Notes under the pieces: model-generated
Databases searched by the model: none
What the model was told of the DNA's origin: nothing
Seen by the model: the letters and a program-made list of their open reading frames with translations, nothing else
Translations under genes and position numbers: made by a program
From: JANQHS01 sp965267505
GTDB taxonomy: Bacteria > Bacteroidota > Bacteroidia > Cytophagales > CCMP332
DNA: 64,000 nt
NCBI GenBank assembly: GCA_965267505.1
Contig: OZ254081.1
Coordinates: 1,984,001 to 2,048,000, forward strand
Direction: 5' to 3'
In this document: in pieces, positions 9,616-18,939 of the stretch
How the letters are laid out: every line of letters begins with the position of its first letter
How positions within the stretch are numbered: the first letter of the stretch is position 1

Positions 9616-10203
9616 TTAATTACTTTCAAAAAAGCAGGATCGGCATCTTGCTTCATAATTTTCCTTTTCCCCTAGAAGGAATTGGTCTTTAGCTGGGTTC
9701 TTTCGGTACGAAAATGCCGCCGGTGCCCCGCATTTCACGCAAATTGCATGAAGTTTTGTAACATAATCGGCTTCTGCCATTAGGTTTGGAACCGGTTCAA
9801 AAGCCTTACCGGTGTAATCCTTGTCGAGGCCTGCGGCCAGAACTCTCTTTCCCATTTTTGTTAATTCAAGGATGATCTCAGATATCTCAGGATCAAAGAA
9901 CTGAACTTCGTCGATTGCTATTACATCCTGGTCCTTTACTAATCCCATAATATCCGAAGGGCCGTCAATGGCTTTTGAAACAAGGAAGTTTTCGTCGTGT
10001 GATACCACATGGGAGCTGTGGTATCTTTCGTCCAGCTTTGGCTTCACTATTAAGATCTCCTGACCTGCGATCTTTGCCCTTTTCAACCTTCTGATCAGTT
10101 CCTCAGTCTTACCTGAAAACATAGGACCAACGATGATCTCAAACCATCCGGGAATGGCATCAGAAGAAGTGTTTTTTAGGGGAACAATGGGTTCGTTATA
10201 CAT
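9616..10203 (-). CDS. tdk: Thymidine kinase
   Basis: Salvage enzyme phosphorylating thymidine to dTMP. It is 195 aa long, as expected for type II TK. The P-loop GPMFSGKT lies at 26-33, the IDEVQFF Walker B-like segment in the middle, and four zinc-binding cysteines at 155, 158, 187 and 190 (CVKC ... CRSC) form the lasso domain. It appears to be the first gene of a minus-strand run tdk-porZ-recO-oxygenase-chrA, with 105 bases to the divergent gene at 10309. Confidence 0.96.
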   Translation of the reverse strand: MYNEPIVPLKNTSSDAIPGWFEIIVGPMFSGKTEELIRRLKRAKIAGQEILIVKPKLDERYHSSHVVSHDENFLVSKAIDGPSDIMGLVKDQDVIAIDEVQFFDPEISEIILELTKMGKRVLAAGLDKDYTGKAFEPVPNLMAEADYVTKLHAICVKCGAPAAFSYRKNPAKDQFLLGEKENYEARCRSCFFESN

Positions 10204-10308
10204 ACCTTAATCTAAAAGTTGATTATGAAAAGGATTAATATTTTCTTTCCGTAACTTTCCTTAAAACAATACAAAAATCTGGTTTTATTCGTTGTGAAAA
10301 CTAGAAAT

Positions 10309-11334
10309 ATGGAGACTCAAATTAACTCAAACGAATTAAAAAGCTATTGCAGGGATGTAGCGGAAATTCTCATAAAGAAAAATTTAAATTCAGAATCGTT
10401 GAACGGAAATCAGGTCATAGGATTTTCCGGTTTAGATCAGGTTGATCGTTTCATTCTAAAAGAAGTTTTTAAGTCATGGGAAGTTCAAATGGAACAGAGT
10501 AAGAGTCCTTACTTTGATTTTGAACACCCTGAAGTGAATTCTGCATTTAAGGAATTCGCCAACAAGCTTTCATTTCACATACGGATCCCAAAATCCAAAC
10601 TCTCTGAGATCCTTGAAAAAGCAATTGAACAAACCCTGGTATTTTTCTTTTTCCCTGACCACTATCTCTCTCAGAGCTATGGGGGTTCAGGAAATGCAGC
10701 TTTTCAAAGGGAGAAGAAATACCATGTTTTTTACTCTTCGGAATTAGACACTCTTACAGGGGGATTAAAGGCGGGAAAACAGGTGGAGGATGTTCTCAGT
10801 GGAATTGAATTTGGTGAAGAAGATCAAAGTGGGATCGTTCCACTTGAAACTATAAAAGAGTTGGATCTTGAAAAGATCTTCCAGGTTGAAAGATCTCAAA
10901 TTGAAAAGTCGGAGGAGCAGGAATTTGTTGAGCAAGAAGTTGCTGCCGAAGAGCCCGTTTTTCAAGAGGTGGTAGAAGAGCAACAGCCCGCTTCTGAACC
11001 GGTTCAGGGAAAGGTCTTTGAAAAATTCGAAAAAGAAACCAACCTCCATGAAAAGTTCGCAGGGAATAATACCAAATCAGAAGATGATCAGGAGGAAGGA
11101 TATGACCCCATGGATCTCAGAAACTTGGGCTTGAATGAGAAGCTCTATTTCTCAAAATCATTCTTTGGTGGAAATAAGTTTCAATTCGAGGAATTCCTTC
11201 AAAAGATATTGAATTCTGATAGCCTTCATCAAGCCAGGGAAAAGTTTAATGCTGACGATAATATTCAGTTAGAGGGAAAGGAAGGCATGGAGGCAAGAAA
11301 AAGATTTTTCTCCGCTCTTGAAAAGTGCTTTTAA
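10309..11334 (+). CDS. Conserved-looking acidic protein of unknown function
   Basis: A cytoplasmic-looking protein of 341 aa, with no signal peptide or membrane segment. I do not recognise the family. Three parts can be seen: an N-terminal helical region of about 130 residues, a Glu/Gln/Val-rich linker (residues about 200-260, low complexity) and a C-terminal helical region of about 75 residues beginning LGLNEKLYFSKSFFGG. I chose ATG 10309 over the upstream GTG 10294. The stop overlaps the convergent rodA stop by four bases. It has its own short upstream region, shared divergently with tdk. Confidence 0.8.
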   Translation: METQINSNELKSYCRDVAEILIKKNLNSESLNGNQVIGFSGLDQVDRFILKEVFKSWEVQMEQSKSPYFDFEHPEVNSAFKEFANKLSFHIRIPKSKLSEILEKAIEQTLVFFFFPDHYLSQSYGGSGNAAFQREKKYHVFYSSELDTLTGGLKAGKQVEDVLSGIEFGEEDQSGIVPLETIKELDLEKIFQVERSQIEKSEEQEFVEQEVAAEEPVFQEVVEEQQPASEPVQGKVFEKFEKETNLHEKFAGNNTKSEDDQEEGYDPMDLRNLGLNEKLYFSKSFFGGNKFQFEEFLQKILNSDSLHQAREKFNADDNIQLEGKEGMEARKRFFSALEKCF

Positions 11335-12602
11335 GATCTACCCAATACCTGCATCCTATGGGCATCAAGCTTGAGGAGAGTAAAAAGCAATAGGGAAAAA
11401 GAGATCAAAGCAGAACCACCATAACTAAAAAACGGAAGAGGTATCCCGACTACTGGAAAAAGTCCAATTGTCATCCCTACGTTGATGGAATAATGAAATA
11501 GGATAAGGGAAAAAACAGCATAGCCGTACACCCTTCCAAAAACTGTTCTTTGTCTTTCGGCAATTACAATGATCCTAAAGAGGAGAAACGAAAAGGCAAC
11601 TATCAATAATCCCGAACCCACAAAGCCAAGTTCCTCACCAATGGTGCAAAAAATGTTATCTGTGCTTTGGTCAGGAATGAAGTCAAATTTTGTTTGGGTT
11701 CCTTTCAGATATCCTTTACCCCAAAATCCTCCTGATCCTATAGCGATCTTACTTTGCGTAACTTGCCAGCCCGCTCCGGTCGGATCGGCATTTGGATTAA
11801 GGAAAACAGCAATTCGATTTTGTTGGTGTGGCTTTAATACATTCTTGTAAACAAAATCCACGCTGAAAATCATACCTGCTGCCACCACAAAACCCGCAAT
11901 AAGGGCAAATAGTCTGGTTCTATTTCTAAATACCAGGGTCAGCAACAATAGGAATAACCCTGCTACAATTAAAAGCATGGTATTGAGTCCAAGCAAAAGG
12001 GTACCCAGGAATAAAACGAATGCCGCGATTCCAAGAAAAATGAAGATGCCGCTTAATCCTTCCCTGAAAAAAACCAGGAAGAAAGCCGAGAAAACCAGGG
12101 CTGAACCCGTATCTCCCTGAAGAACAATAAGAACCGCTGGAAGACCAATTATGCCACATAGCATCAGAAAGGACTTGGGTTTTCGGATATCAAAATTCAG
12201 GCGATTCATTGTGAGAGCCATGACCAAAGCGGTTCCATATTTTGCCAATTCGGATGGCTGGATCCTTATTCCAGCTACCTGAAACCAACTTTTGGATCCT
12301 GAAACCTCCGTGCCCGTTAGCAGGACTAATACCAATAAAAGGATCCCAAGCACGTAAAGGGGAACTGAAAATGTCATGAAGAATTTATAATCCATGACCA
12401 GAATCAGAATCGCAAGGACAAGAGAAATAGAAAGCCAGATCAATTGTTTGCCCGATCGTATTCCAGGGTCGAAAGGAGACATAATACTATCCGCCTCATA
12501 TATTGCTGCATGGATCGTTAACCATCCTCCTAAGGCTAAGCCCAGGTAGATGAAAACCGTCAACCAGTCCAGATTTTCCACTATCGACTCCCTTCTATTC
12601 AA
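11331..12602 (-). CDS. rodA: Rod shape-determining SEDS glycosyltransferase RodA
   Basis: Peptidoglycan polymerase of the elongasome in the inner membrane. The 423-residue protein has about ten membrane segments and the SEDS hallmarks near the C terminus (VVGIPLPFFSYGGSALISF) as well as QPSELAKYG. It works with the class B PBP2 encoded immediately upstream, whose stop it overlaps (TTGA), so the start is TTG 12602; a GTG seven codons in is an alternative. It is the last gene of the mreB-mreC-mreD-mrdA-rodA run. Confidence 0.95.
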   Translation of the reverse strand: MNRRESIVENLDWLTVFIYLGLALGGWLTIHAAIYEADSIMSPFDPGIRSGKQLIWLSISLVLAILILVMDYKFFMTFSVPLYVLGILLLVLVLLTGTEVSGSKSWFQVAGIRIQPSELAKYGTALVMALTMNRLNFDIRKPKSFLMLCGIIGLPAVLIVLQGDTGSALVFSAFFLVFFREGLSGIFIFLGIAAFVLFLGTLLLGLNTMLLIVAGLFLLLLTLVFRNRTRLFALIAGFVVAAGMIFSVDFVYKNVLKPHQQNRIAVFLNPNADPTGAGWQVTQSKIAIGSGGFWGKGYLKGTQTKFDFIPDQSTDNIFCTIGEELGFVGSGLLIVAFSFLLFRIIVIAERQRTVFGRVYGYAVFSLILFHYSINVGMTIGLFPVVGIPLPFFSYGGSALISFSLLLFTLLKLDAHRMQVLGRS

Positions 12603-14404
12603 TAGATGAATTCTCCTTTTTTGATGTAATCTTCCAGGTAGGTCCTTTGGATCTCTCCCAAGAGATATTTTTCCATTACCAGGCCTGCTATTCCAGCAGC
12701 AGCTCTTGCACCCTGTCCTGAATTTTCCACGTAAACAGAGATTGCGATCTTGGGGTCATCCTTTGGAGCAAAAGCCATAAACACAGAATGGTCTTCTCCA
12801 TGTGGATTTTCTGCCGTTCCTGTCTTTCCGCAAACCTTAATCCCGGGAACCGCCGCTCTGAATCCAGTGCCCGATTCAACCACTTTTTCCATGGCATCCA
12901 CTACCACTTGAAAATGGTTTGAATCAACCATAGTGTATTTCTTAGTTTGGTAGGTCTCCGGTATGGCTTCTGGTTTTCCGGCGATTGATTTAATAAAATG
13001 AGGAGGATAGTAATTCCCTCTGTTGGCAATTATGCTGGCTAGATTTGCCATTTGGATCGGAACCACCAGGATTTCGCCTTGACCGATTGACAAAGAATAT
13101 ATGGTGGAAAATTTCCAGCTATTCCTTCCATAAAGCTTATCGTAATAATTACTTGAGGGAATATTTCCTCCTTTTTCATTGGGAAGGTCTATTCCAAGGG
13201 GTGAACCAAGCCCAAAGGAGGTCATCATTTCTCTCCAATCCTCAAATCCTAGGCGGGTGTCCTCAAAAGTATTTTCCGATCTGTTCTGATTGAGGACGAG
13301 CCTGTAAACCTGTCGAAAGTATGGATTACAGCTGTACTGGATCGCCCCCCTTAGATCCTCGTAGGTATGAGAACCATGGCAAGCAATTATATTTCTATTA
13401 CACTTAATTCTTGTTGATGGTACGATCACTCCCGATTGTAAGGCGACCAAAGCCTGAACCATTTTAAATATTGATCCGGGAGGATAGGCAGCCATTAGAG
13501 GTCGATTGAATAGCGGCTTTGCCGAATCTAGGGTGAGCTGTTTGAAATTATCACCAAGGTCCCTTCCTGTCAGTAAATTTGGGTCATAAAAAGGTGCAGA
13601 AACAAAGCTAAGGATCTCACCGGAGGAGGGTTCAATAGCGACAACGCTTCCTCTCTTACCTTCCATGAGGTATTCTGCATATTTTTGGAGTTCTAGGTCT
13701 ACGCTGATCTGCAATTGTTTTCCAGGGGTAGCAGCTGAATCGTATTGGTTGCTTTTAAAGGATCCCTGAACTTCTCCTTTTACATTCACCATTTCATACC
13801 TGACACCCTTATTGCCGAAAAGATCATTTTCATATTGCAATTCTAAGCCGCTAATTCCGACCATATCCCCTTGCTCATATCCCAGTTTTTTTTGTTTATC
13901 AAGTCTTTCCTTGTCGATCTCGGCCACATAGCCCAATGCTCCAGACAAACTGGAATGAGGATATGACCTTCTTAGGATTGGTTTTACAATGAATCCATCG
14001 TAGTCAACAATAAAATCCTGAAGGGCTGCAAACTCATTTTGAGGTAGTAGGTTGACAAAATTTGAAGGTTTATACCAGGAGAATGATTTGGCTTTTTTGA
14101 TCCTCGAATCATATTCCTCCTGATCCAGCGAAAGCCATTCCATGATCCCGGCTTGCTGCTTGGAGTTGACCTGCTTTGGTATCACTTGAAGGGTAAAGGA
14201 GGGAGTGTTTTCAGCAACAATCCTTCCGTCTCTGTCTAATATGAGACCTCTAAAGGGGAACTCTACATTTCTTTGAATGATATTATTTTCTGCTTCACTT
14301 CGGTAGGTGGAATCAAACACCTGTAGAAGGGATAACCTTCCCAGGAATACCAGGCCAGTGAAAAGGACCAGGGCGAAGAAGAATATCTTCCGGTTGTCGT
14401 TCAT
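12599..14404 (-). CDS. mrdA: Penicillin-binding protein 2 (class B transpeptidase)
   Basis: Elongasome transpeptidase cross-linking peptidoglycan, anchored by one N-terminal membrane helix (residues about 8-27). The 601-residue protein has a pedestal/dimerisation domain (about 50-230) and a transpeptidase domain with all three active-site motifs: S311-I-F-K, S358-C-N and K527-T-G. Its ATG overlaps the mreD stop (ATGA) and its stop overlaps rodA. Confidence 0.96.
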   Translation of the reverse strand: MNDNRKIFFFALVLFTGLVFLGRLSLLQVFDSTYRSEAENNIIQRNVEFPFRGLILDRDGRIVAENTPSFTLQVIPKQVNSKQQAGIMEWLSLDQEEYDSRIKKAKSFSWYKPSNFVNLLPQNEFAALQDFIVDYDGFIVKPILRRSYPHSSLSGALGYVAEIDKERLDKQKKLGYEQGDMVGISGLELQYENDLFGNKGVRYEMVNVKGEVQGSFKSNQYDSAATPGKQLQISVDLELQKYAEYLMEGKRGSVVAIEPSSGEILSFVSAPFYDPNLLTGRDLGDNFKQLTLDSAKPLFNRPLMAAYPPGSIFKMVQALVALQSGVIVPSTRIKCNRNIIACHGSHTYEDLRGAIQYSCNPYFRQVYRLVLNQNRSENTFEDTRLGFEDWREMMTSFGLGSPLGIDLPNEKGGNIPSSNYYDKLYGRNSWKFSTIYSLSIGQGEILVVPIQMANLASIIANRGNYYPPHFIKSIAGKPEAIPETYQTKKYTMVDSNHFQVVVDAMEKVVESGTGFRAAVPGIKVCGKTGTAENPHGEDHSVFMAFAPKDDPKIAISVYVENSGQGARAAAGIAGLVMEKYLLGEIQRTYLEDYIKKGEFIY

Positions 14405-14913
14405 CTTTTTGGGAACGAGCTAAGAAGAATAATAATTGCAACCGACGTCCAGGTGAATAAGGTACTGGTTAGGGAGTTTACCAGGATCAATCCTATGAAT
14501 CCTTTTGAAAAGATCTCAAGGGAAAACACCGTGAGATGGTGGACCAGGATCAAACTGAAAGAATAGATTAAAAACCAAGGCCAGCCCATATGAAAAAATG
14601 TTGGGGATTGACTCATTTCATAACCTCCTCTAGGCGTCATAACTTTTAATAGGGAAGGTCTGACAAACATGAATATGGTACAGGCTCCTGCATGAATTCC
14701 AGGCACTGAAAAGAAAAAATCTATTATCAATCCACAAACAAAACCAATTACTATTCCCGTTCCAGCCGTTGTTTCCAAGGGAAGCAATAAAAGAAACCAG
14801 AGATAGATAAAAGAAGAGGCGTGTCCTCCCAGAGCTACATTCTTAAAGAATACCACCTGAATTATCAAGATGATCAGGAACCTTAGGAGCAATATAAAAG
14901 GTGAAGTTCTCAT
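14401..14913 (-). CDS. mreD: Rod shape-determining protein MreD
   Basis: Inner-membrane partner of MreC in the elongasome. It is 170 aa with five or so hydrophobic segments. Sequence similarity in this family is weak, but the position between mreC (1-base overlap, TAATG) and mrdA (4-base overlap), together with the length and the membrane pattern, makes the call firm. Confidence 0.9.
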   Translation of the reverse strand: MRTSPFILLLRFLIILIIQVVFFKNVALGGHASSFIYLWFLLLLPLETTAGTGIVIGFVCGLIIDFFFSVPGIHAGACTIFMFVRPSLLKVMTPRGGYEMSQSPTFFHMGWPWFLIYSFSLILVHHLTVFSLEIFSKGFIGLILVNSLTSTLFTWTSVAIIILLSSFPKR

Positions 14914-15737
14914 TACAGATCCCTGGTAATTAATTCAAGCGTATCCTTTTCAGATTTCAATCGATCCCCAACCACATAAACCATATCGGTTTTTTTGAAA
15001 TCGTGAAACATAACTATTCCGATGTCAAAAAAAGACTCACCCTCATTTTGGGTAACGGTTTCCACGATTCCAATTGGGGCTCCATCAGGGAATACTGCGT
15101 TGAAACCGGAAGCTATCACGGTATCTCCTATTTTGACATCCAGATTTCGAGGAACATAAAGGACTTTAGCCTGGTATATATTGGTCCCGTCCCAATTTGT
15201 TGTGCCCTGGATACCTGTTCTTTTGATCTCTGAAGCAACGAGGAATCCAGGGTTTAAGATCGATTGTGCCAAGGCAAAATTTGAACTTGAGCTGACCACT
15301 TTGCCAACGATTCCCTTTTTCGATATTACTCCCATTCCTTCTACGACTCCATCCTTCCTGCCTTTATTGAGGGTAAGGAAGTTGTTCATTCTCTCTGTAC
15401 TCTGGTTTACCACAGTTGCTGGAATAAAATAATACCGATTCAGAATTTCAGGTGGAAGATCAGATCTTGATCCCTGGCTGGGCTTAAGATTTCTTAAGGC
15501 TTCTTTTAATCTGGCATTTTCTTCCAGAAGCTCTTCATTTTTTTCTTTTAGTTGAAGGGTAGAGACGATTGAATTTCTGAATTCGTCTATCTCCGAACTC
15601 CAGGAAACGGAAACTTTGTAAAATGCAGCTTGCTGGTAGGCATTCTTATTCAGGACCAACCAGACCGAAATAAATTCGAGAATAATAAAGGTGAAGAAGA
15701 CCCTGTTTCTGGCAAAAAATAGAAACAGTCTATTCAT
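14913..15737 (-). CDS. mreC: Rod shape-determining protein MreC
   Basis: Periplasmic scaffold that activates PBP2/RodA. The 274-residue product has an N-terminal membrane helix (about 10-28), a coiled coil (about 50-90, QLKEKNEELLEENARLKEAL) and the double beta-barrel domain with typical segments such as NKGRKDGVVEGMGVISKKGIVG and GDTVIASGFNAVFPDGAPIG. It starts seven bases after the mreB stop. Confidence 0.95.
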   Translation of the reverse strand: MNRLFLFFARNRVFFTFIILEFISVWLVLNKNAYQQAAFYKVSVSWSSEIDEFRNSIVSTLQLKEKNEELLEENARLKEALRNLKPSQGSRSDLPPEILNRYYFIPATVVNQSTERMNNFLTLNKGRKDGVVEGMGVISKKGIVGKVVSSSSNFALAQSILNPGFLVASEIKRTGIQGTTNWDGTNIYQAKVLYVPRNLDVKIGDTVIASGFNAVFPDGAPIGIVETVTQNEGESFFDIGIVMFHDFKKTDMVYVVGDRLKSEKDTLELITRDL

Positions 15738-15744
15738 AGGCCTT

Positions 15745-16770
15745 TTACCTCATCAATATTGCCTTGTATCTGTCCAGGCTGTTAAGTGAAAAACCAGTTC
15801 CCCTGACCACCGCCCTCAATGGGTCATCTGCTATATGAACCGGAAGTTTGGTTTTCATGGAGAGCCTTTTATCCAGACCTCTTAGCAAGGCTCCACCTCC
15901 AGTAAGGTGAATTCCGTTGTCGTAGATATCAGCAGAAAGTTCAGGTGGTGAGATCTCCAAGGCCTTTAAAACCGATTCCTCGATCTTACTAATGCTCTTA
16001 TCAAGTGCAAAAGCTATCTCCGAATAGGAAACCTTGATCACTTTTGGAATCCCGGTCATTAAGTCCCTACCTCTGATCTCATAATCAGGTGGATCATCGT
16101 CCAATTCTGTAAGGGCAGCCCCGACTTCGATCTTCACTTTCTCTGCCGATCTTTCTCCGATCAAGAGATTATGCTGTCTTCGCATGTAATCAAGAATGTC
16201 CTTGTTGAAAGTATCACCAGCCGTCCTGATGGATTGATCACAAACAATTCCTGATAGGGCTATTACGGCAATCTCCGTTGTCCCACCTCCAATATCAACG
16301 ACCATAGAGCCCACAGGCTGCTCTATATCAATCCCGATCCCCAATGCAGCTGCAATGGGTTCATGGATCATATAAACCTCTTTCGCATTGGCATGTTCTG
16401 CTGAATCTCTTACCGCTCTTTTTTCCACCTCGGTGATACCTGAAGGAATGCAAATCACCATCCTATGACTTGGTCGGAATAAACGGTTTCCCTGGTCAAT
16501 CATTTTGATCATTCCACGGATCATTTTTTCAGCTGCGTCGAAATCCGCGATTACTCCATCCTTAAGGGGGCGAATGGTTTTGATGTTTTCATGGGTCTTT
16601 TCATGCATTTGCATGGCTTCACGGCCGATTGCCAGAACCTTTCCATTCACCTTATCAATTGCAATAATTGATGGCTCATCAACCACAATTTTTTCCTTAT
16701 GAATGATCAGAGTATTGGCGGTACCCAGATCAATTGCAATATCACTTGTCAGAAAGTCAAATAAACCCAT
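15745..16770 (-). CDS. mreB: Actin-like rod shape-determining protein MreB
   Basis: Cytoskeletal ATPase organising lateral wall growth. It is 341 aa and starts MGLFDFLTSDIAIDLGTANTL (phosphate 1 loop IDLGTANT), with the phosphate 2 loop VDIGGGTTEIA and the adenosine loop LTGGGALLRGLDKRL. It is the first gene of the mre/mrd/rod run, separated from purH by 56 bases that hold a TAnnTTTG promoter candidate. Confidence 0.97.
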   Translation of the reverse strand: MGLFDFLTSDIAIDLGTANTLIIHKEKIVVDEPSIIAIDKVNGKVLAIGREAMQMHEKTHENIKTIRPLKDGVIADFDAAEKMIRGMIKMIDQGNRLFRPSHRMVICIPSGITEVEKRAVRDSAEHANAKEVYMIHEPIAAALGIGIDIEQPVGSMVVDIGGGTTEIAVIALSGIVCDQSIRTAGDTFNKDILDYMRRQHNLLIGERSAEKVKIEVGAALTELDDDPPDYEIRGRDLMTGIPKVIKVSYSEIAFALDKSISKIEESVLKALEISPPELSADIYDNGIHLTGGGALLRGLDKRLSMKTKLPVHIADDPLRAVVRGTGFSLNSLDRYKAILMR

Positions 16771-16816
16771 AAAGGCAATAAATCTTTAAAAGAAAGGAAC
16801 CCTAAAATGCAAGCCG

Positions 16817-16824
16817 CAAATATA
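16817..16824 (-). promoter_or_regulatory. Candidate -7 promoter box for the mreB operon
   Basis: On the minus strand this reads TATATTTG, an exact match to the Bacteroidota -7 consensus TAnnTTTG. It starts three bases after the purH stop codon and would place the mreB transcript start near 16810, with an untranslated leader of about 40 bases. I do not see a clear TTG -33 element at the usual spacing, so the assignment is tentative. Confidence 0.45.
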
Positions 16825-16826
16825 GT

Positions 16827-18350
16827 TCAATGTTTGAAATGCCTTGTCCCTGTTGTAACCATTGCCATGCCTTTTGAATCACAAAAATCAATGGATTCCT
16901 GATCCCTTATTGAACCTCCGGGTTGGATGACCGCGGTGATCCCGACGTTATGAGCAATTTCCACACAATCAGGAAAAGGAAAGAAGGCATCTGAGGCCAT
17001 CACTGAGCCTTGAAGATCAAAGCCAAATTTTCTTGCTTTTTCAATGGCCTGGTTAGCTGCATCCACTCGAGAGGTTTGACCAACCCCACTTGCCAATAGT
17101 TGACCTTCTTTAGCCAGGACTATAACGTTTGATTTGGTATGCTTTGCAAGGATGTTTGCAAAGATCATTGCTTCCTTTTCTTGTTGGCTGGGTTCTCTCT
17201 TTGTTACTGTTGTAAGATCTGATTCGCTTTCCGATTTCAGATCCTTTTCTTGCCATAGCGTTCCATTCAAAACTGTCTTTACCATGCCGGAACCGGGGAT
17301 CCTTCCTTTTTTTATTAGGATAATGCGATTCTTCTTGGATTTTAAGATCTCCAAAGCCTCTGGTTGATAAGAAGGAGCAATAACCACTTCAAAGAATAGC
17401 TCATTCAATTTTTCTGCGCAGTCTTTGTCTATTTCGGCATTTGAAGCGATTATTCCTCCAAAAGCCGATACAGGATCTGCCTGCAATGCTCTTTCATATG
17501 CCTCCAGAGCTGAAGAACCCAATGCCATTCCACATGCATTGGTGTGTTTAATGATCGAAACAGCCGTTTGATCAAATTCTTCAATAAGACCTACCGCTCC
17601 ATCAATATCCACCAGGTTGTTGTAGGAAATCTCTTTTCCATGGACCTGTTCAAATAATTCATTTAGGTCTCCAAAGAAGACACCTTTTTGATGAGGGTTT
17701 TCTCCATAACGTAATGTTTTTGACTCCATCTCACTTACTCTTAAGTGAGGTTCCTGCATTTCCTGATTGAAATAATCGGATATCCTTGAGTCGTAATGAG
17801 AGGAAACAGCAAATGCACGAAAAGCAAATCTTTTCCTTTGTTCAAGGGTTGAATTTCCTTTTTGGTTTTCAAGAAGCTCCTCAAGGTCTTTGTACTCATC
17901 TTTTGAAGGAACAACCAATACATCTTTAAAATTCTTGGCAGCCCCACGGATCAAAGAGATCCCGCCTATGTCGATCTTTTCAATTATGTCAGATTCATGG
18001 GTGCTATTTTTTACTGTTTCTTCGAAAGGATACAGATCAACAATTACAAGGTCGATCTCTGGGATCTTAAATTCCTCAGCTTGTTTTTGGTCGTCCTGAT
18101 TTTCTCTTCTGAAAAGAATTCCACCAAATATGGCTGGGTGGAGTGTTTTCACTCTGCCACCAAAAATTGAAGGGTAGTTTGTCAGCTCTTCAACTGGTGT
18201 CACTGAACATCCTTTTGATTCAAGGAAACTTTGAGTTCCTCCAGTTGAATAGAACTTTACGCCCATTGAATGGAGCTGTTCAACTATTCGGTCCAATCCA
18301 TCTTTATGAAAGACTGATATCAGAGCCGACTTTATTTTCTTTTCACTCAT
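16827..18350 (-). CDS. purH: Bifunctional AICAR transformylase/IMP cyclohydrolase
   Basis: The last two steps of IMP synthesis. The 507-residue protein has an N-terminal MGS-like cyclohydrolase domain (STGGTQSFLESKG, GGRVKTLHPAIFGG) and a C-terminal transformylase domain with IIKHTNACGMALG, the Lys-His catalytic motif, and ends in GTRHFKH like most PurH. The ATG overlaps the purN stop by eight bases, so the two purine genes are coupled. Confidence 0.97.
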   Translation of the reverse strand: MSEKKIKSALISVFHKDGLDRIVEQLHSMGVKFYSTGGTQSFLESKGCSVTPVEELTNYPSIFGGRVKTLHPAIFGGILFRRENQDDQKQAEEFKIPEIDLVIVDLYPFEETVKNSTHESDIIEKIDIGGISLIRGAAKNFKDVLVVPSKDEYKDLEELLENQKGNSTLEQRKRFAFRAFAVSSHYDSRISDYFNQEMQEPHLRVSEMESKTLRYGENPHQKGVFFGDLNELFEQVHGKEISYNNLVDIDGAVGLIEEFDQTAVSIIKHTNACGMALGSSALEAYERALQADPVSAFGGIIASNAEIDKDCAEKLNELFFEVVIAPSYQPEALEILKSKKNRIILIKKGRIPGSGMVKTVLNGTLWQEKDLKSESESDLTTVTKREPSQQEKEAMIFANILAKHTKSNVIVLAKEGQLLASGVGQTSRVDAANQAIEKARKFGFDLQGSVMASDAFFPFPDCVEIAHNVGITAVIQPGGSIRDQESIDFCDSKGMAMVTTGTRHFKH

Positions 18351-18939
18351 TAATGCCTGAATTTTTTAGGACCCTTTCAACAACTTCCGGAAAATGTTTA
18401 TGCTCCAATTCATGGATTTTCTGTTGAAGATCTTCCGGGTTCCAATGCTTTTCTATTGGAGTTTCAAATTGAGCAATTATTTCGCCTTTATCATATTCCT
18501 GATTGACAAAATGTATGGTTATTCCGCTTTTTTCTTCCCCTGCTTCTAACACTGCCTTGTGCACATTGGATCCGTACATTCCCTTCCCTCCGTATTTGGG
18601 TAATAGAGCAGGGTGAATGTTTATGATCCTATCAGGAAAATGCTCGATCAAAAAGGCTGGGATCAAAAGAAGGAAGCCTGCAAGAATGATGTTATCGACC
18701 TGATTTTCTTCAAGGATTCCTAGTAGGGTGCCAGGATCGTTGAATTCCGTTTTGCTTAACACCTGGCTGGGAACTCCTAATCTGTCAGCCCTCTCCAGAA
18801 CACCTGCCTCTTTCTTATTGCATAATACCAAAACAACCTTGGCGGCTTGATTTTCTTGGAAGTACTTGATCAGGTTCTCAGCATTGCTTCCTGAACCGGA
18901 GGCGAAGATGGCTAACCTGAAGCTCTTGTCCTTTTTCAT
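18343..18939 (-). CDS. purN: Phosphoribosylglycinamide formyltransferase
   Basis: Transfers formyl from 10-formyl-THF to GAR in purine synthesis. It is 198 aa, with the GSGSNAENL substrate loop, the catalytic HPALLPKYGGKGMYG histidine segment and the aspartate in YDKGEIIAQ. The ATG overlaps the UbiA gene stop (ATGA) and the stop overlaps purH. Confidence 0.95.
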   Translation of the reverse strand: MKKDKSFRLAIFASGSGSNAENLIKYFQENQAAKVVLVLCNKKEAGVLERADRLGVPSQVLSKTEFNDPGTLLGILEENQVDNIILAGFLLLIPAFLIEHFPDRIINIHPALLPKYGGKGMYGSNVHKAVLEAGEEKSGITIHFVNQEYDKGEIIAQFETPIEKHWNPEDLQQKIHELEHKHFPEVVERVLKNSGINE

